From NCBI GenBank assembly GCA_946886925.1, contig CAMPJQ010000139.1, positions 1 through 7,072 on the forward strand: a stretch of DNA of 7,072 nucleotides. Reading direction: 5' to 3'. Positions 5,494-7,072 of this stretch are shown in pieces. Each line of letters begins with the position of its first letter. Positions within the stretch are counted from its first letter, which is position 1. Below the pieces are notes generated by a model. It made no database searches and was not told where the DNA came from. It saw only the letters and a program-made list of their open reading frames with translations. This DNA comes from an uncultured Terrimonas sp. (GTDB lineage: Bacteria; Bacteroidota; Bacteroidia; Chitinophagales; Chitinophagaceae). The position numbers were made by a program, and so were the translations under genes.

Positions 5494-6429
5494 ATGCATT
5501 GTCAATCTTTAGAACAGGTTGACAAGCGTTTTTTACAAAGGATACTTTTTATCTTTGGGATCATATCCATAATTCCCGGCATGGTTCACCCGCTGATTTT
5601 TGATAGTATTTCTGTATTGTTGTTAACTGGTTTTGTTATTGGCACGGTCGGCACGTTAATAGGAGCGGGAGGAGGCTTTATTCTTGTGCCTTTATTATTA
5701 TTAACTCACCCGCAGTTTTCGCCCGAAATTGTTACTGCCGTATCTATTGTTATTGTGGCCGCTAATGCTGTTTCTGGTTCTGTGGCGTACAGCCGCTCTG
5801 GCCGCATTGATTACAGGGCGGGTATATTGTTCGCTTTGTTTACTGTTCCCGGCTCTATACTTGGTGTGTACACTACAAAATATATTCCGTATTCAGTTTT
5901 CAATATTATTTTCGGTATTCTGCTACTCTCACTGTCTGCCTTTCTTTTGTTTAAAAAAGGAGAGCCCGGTTATTCGCAGAAAGAGCGCACCGGTAATAGC
6001 AAAGGACAACGGTTTAATGTGCTTACAGACAAGGAAAACACAACATACCGGTATACGTATAATGCTTATACCGGCGCTGCCATAAGCGTGATAGTAGGCT
6101 ATCTTTCGCCTTTGCTGGGTATTGGCGGCGGTATTATTCACGTGCCGGCAATGGTGCACCTGCTCTGTTTCCCGGTATATATTGCTACAGCCACTTCGCA
6201 TTTCATCCTTGCGGTTATGGCAACCGTTAGTGTAATCGTACATGCTTTGCAGGGAAACTATAACGATCCCTATATCTTGCGCATGGTAATATGGCTGTGC
6301 ATTGGCGTGGTATTTGGCGCTCAACTGGGCGCCTGGCTTTCTCATAAAATAAAGGGAACAGTTATCGTAAAAGCATTGGCCGTTTGTTTGGCTATTGTAA
6401 GCGTAAGACTGCTTTGGGGAATAATGTAG
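5494..6429 (+). CDS. TauE/SafE-family membrane transporter (sulfite/organosulfonate exporter type)
   Basis: This 311-residue polytopic inner-membrane protein has about eight to nine hydrophobic segments and the two inverted family repeats. The first is marked by GTLIGAGGGFILVP at 53-66 and the second by LLGIGGGIIHVP at 207-218. SGRIDYRAG at 102-110 is the usual cytosolic loop after the third or fourth helix. A hydrophilic linker of about 35 residues (155-190) separates the halves. Family members move sulfite, sulfoacetate or related organic anions; the substrate here is unknown and no sulfur-metabolism gene is adjacent. The ATG at 5494 is used, but the first 29 residues form an extra hydrophobic stretch; M30 (5581) is a possible alternative start closer to the usual family N-terminus. 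The gene follows the basic protein by 17 bp and converges on the MATE gene. Confidence 0.85.
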   Translation: MHCQSLEQVDKRFLQRILFIFGIISIIPGMVHPLIFDSISVLLLTGFVIGTVGTLIGAGGGFILVPLLLLTHPQFSPEIVTAVSIVIVAANAVSGSVAYSRSGRIDYRAGILFALFTVPGSILGVYTTKYIPYSVFNIIFGILLLSLSAFLLFKKGEPGYSQKERTGNSKGQRFNVLTDKENTTYRYTYNAYTGAAISVIVGYLSPLLGIGGGIIHVPAMVHLLCFPVYIATATSHFILAVMATVSVIVHALQGNYNDPYILRMVIWLCIGVVFGAQLGAWLSHKIKGTVIVKALAVCLAIVSVRLLWGIM

Positions 6430-6515
6430 ACAAAAAGTTTTAATAAAATCCTATTCTTTACGGGCATGCGCCTTTGGTTAAATATACCCTTTCCATTTTC
6501 GTGCTCACTTTCCAA
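6430..6515. other. Convergent intergenic gap, no strong terminator
   Basis: The gap between the converging TauE and MATE genes contains GGGCATGCGCC (about 6461-6471), which can form only a 3-4 bp stem with a short loop and is followed by TTTGG rather than a T-run. It might act as a weak bidirectional terminator, but this is not well supported. Confidence 0.3.
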
Positions 6516-7072
6516 TTAAATCTTCTTTGCCATTCTTAAAAAGCGGTAACACAAAAATATACTGGAGCAGGACAGTCCCACGATGAATCCGATCCAAATG
6601 CCTGTAGCCCCCAGTTCTCCGTTAAAAGCAAGTAAATATCCCACAGGAATACCTACAATCCAGTAAGCGATACCAATGAGCAGGGTAGGTACTTTTACAT
6701 CTTTAATGCCGCGCAGCAAGCCTGCCGCTATAGCCTGTGTAGCATCCGATATCTGGAATACTGCTGCGTAAATCAGCAGCAATGCCGCCATTTGTATTAC
6801 ATTGGTGTTTTTATTAAATGCTACCGGCAGTATATTTCTAAGAGCGATGAAAATAACAGCGCAGAGTGTACCATAAAGCAGGGCGGTAATGAGGGTGCTT
6901 TTTCCAATAGCGGTTATTTTTAACCTGTTCCTTGCGCCATAGGCATTGCTCACTCTAATTGAGCTTCCCTGGGCAAGTCCCATAGATACCATAAATGTAA
7001 AAGAAGCGCAACTCAGGGCTATCTGGTGCGCTGCCTGTGCCGTAGCGCCAATGGTTCCGATAATAATACCCG
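6516..7072 (-). CDS. MATE-family multidrug/cation efflux transporter, C-terminal part only
   Basis: This is the C-terminal 184 residues of a NorM-type MATE transporter, open to the right window edge; full-length members have about 450 residues, so roughly 60 percent lies outside. The visible part begins GIIIGTIGATAQAAHQIALS and contains the conserved MVSMGLAQGSSIRVSNAYGA block, which follows helix 7-8 in the family. Further helices carry FQISDATQAIAAGLLRGIKD and the YWIVGIPVGYLL segment, and the protein ends RFLRMAKKI. Such proteins export drugs or organic cations in exchange for Na+ or H+. An ATG at 6992 is internal to a conserved block and is not the real start. The gene converges on the TauE gene with 86 bp between stops and no strong terminator. 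Confidence 0.9.
   Translation of the reverse strand, partial: GIIIGTIGATAQAAHQIALSCASFTFMVSMGLAQGSSIRVSNAYGARNRLKITAIGKSTLITALLYGTLCAVIFIALRNILPVAFNKNTNVIQMAALLLIYAAVFQISDATQAIAAGLLRGIKDVKVPTLLIGIAYWIVGIPVGYLLAFNGELGATGIWIGFIVGLSCSSIFLCYRFLRMAKKI

Noticed and set aside
5929..6345. Minus-strand 138-codon ORF inside the TauE gene
   Set aside because: Cys/His/Tyr-rich translation typical of the antisense of a membrane protein; the plus-strand TauE frame has both family repeats.

Overview
The window looks like chromosomal DNA of a Bacteroidota bacterium, probably from the Chitinophagaceae/Sphingobacteriales side. This rests on the protein families (a small cytochrome b-like membrane protein, a subtilisin-type lipoprotein with a charged residue after the lipid cysteine, a secreted ThuA-domain protein), on several TAnnTTTG-type -7 promoter boxes, on the scarcity of Shine-Dalgarno sequences, and on a moderate GC content. 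The placement is from pattern recognition; no database search was possible.

Layout from left to right. At 1-200 (minus) a short lysine-rich gene is cut by an in-frame TAA after 43 codons, yet its frame stays open and protein-like to the window edge. Positions 201-592 hold no convincing gene, only a good leftward -7 box. At 593-1588 (minus) a VOC-family (extradiol dioxygenase/glyoxalase-fold) gene is followed by a four-helix cytochrome b-like membrane protein gene. A subtilisin-like lipoprotein gene (1758-3254, plus) converges on a secreted ThuA-domain gene (3259-4086, minus), with 4 bp between the two stop codons. A short divergent promoter region separates the ThuA gene from a classical short-chain dehydrogenase (4148-4987, plus).

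Positions 4988-5188 carry an imperfect direct repeat, a GC hairpin, and words resembling parts of a SAM-I (S-box) aptamer that together do not make a complete one. A clear -7 box follows, then a GTG-started basic protein (5189-5476), which appears to be co-transcribed with a TauE/SafE-family membrane transporter (5494-6429). The window ends inside a MATE-family efflux transporter gene on the minus strand (6516 to the edge), of which only the C-terminal part is present.

The genes do not form one pathway. They read as several independent one- or two-gene units: redox enzymes, envelope proteins and transporters. I found no CRISPR array, tRNA, rRNA, insertion sequence, toxin-antitoxin pair or defence system, and nothing that supports a new multi-gene system. 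The points most worth a second look are the interrupted small gene at the left edge, the structured intergenic DNA at 4990-5110, the large Asp-rich insertions in the protease, and the pairing of a histone-tail-like basic protein with the TauE transporter.
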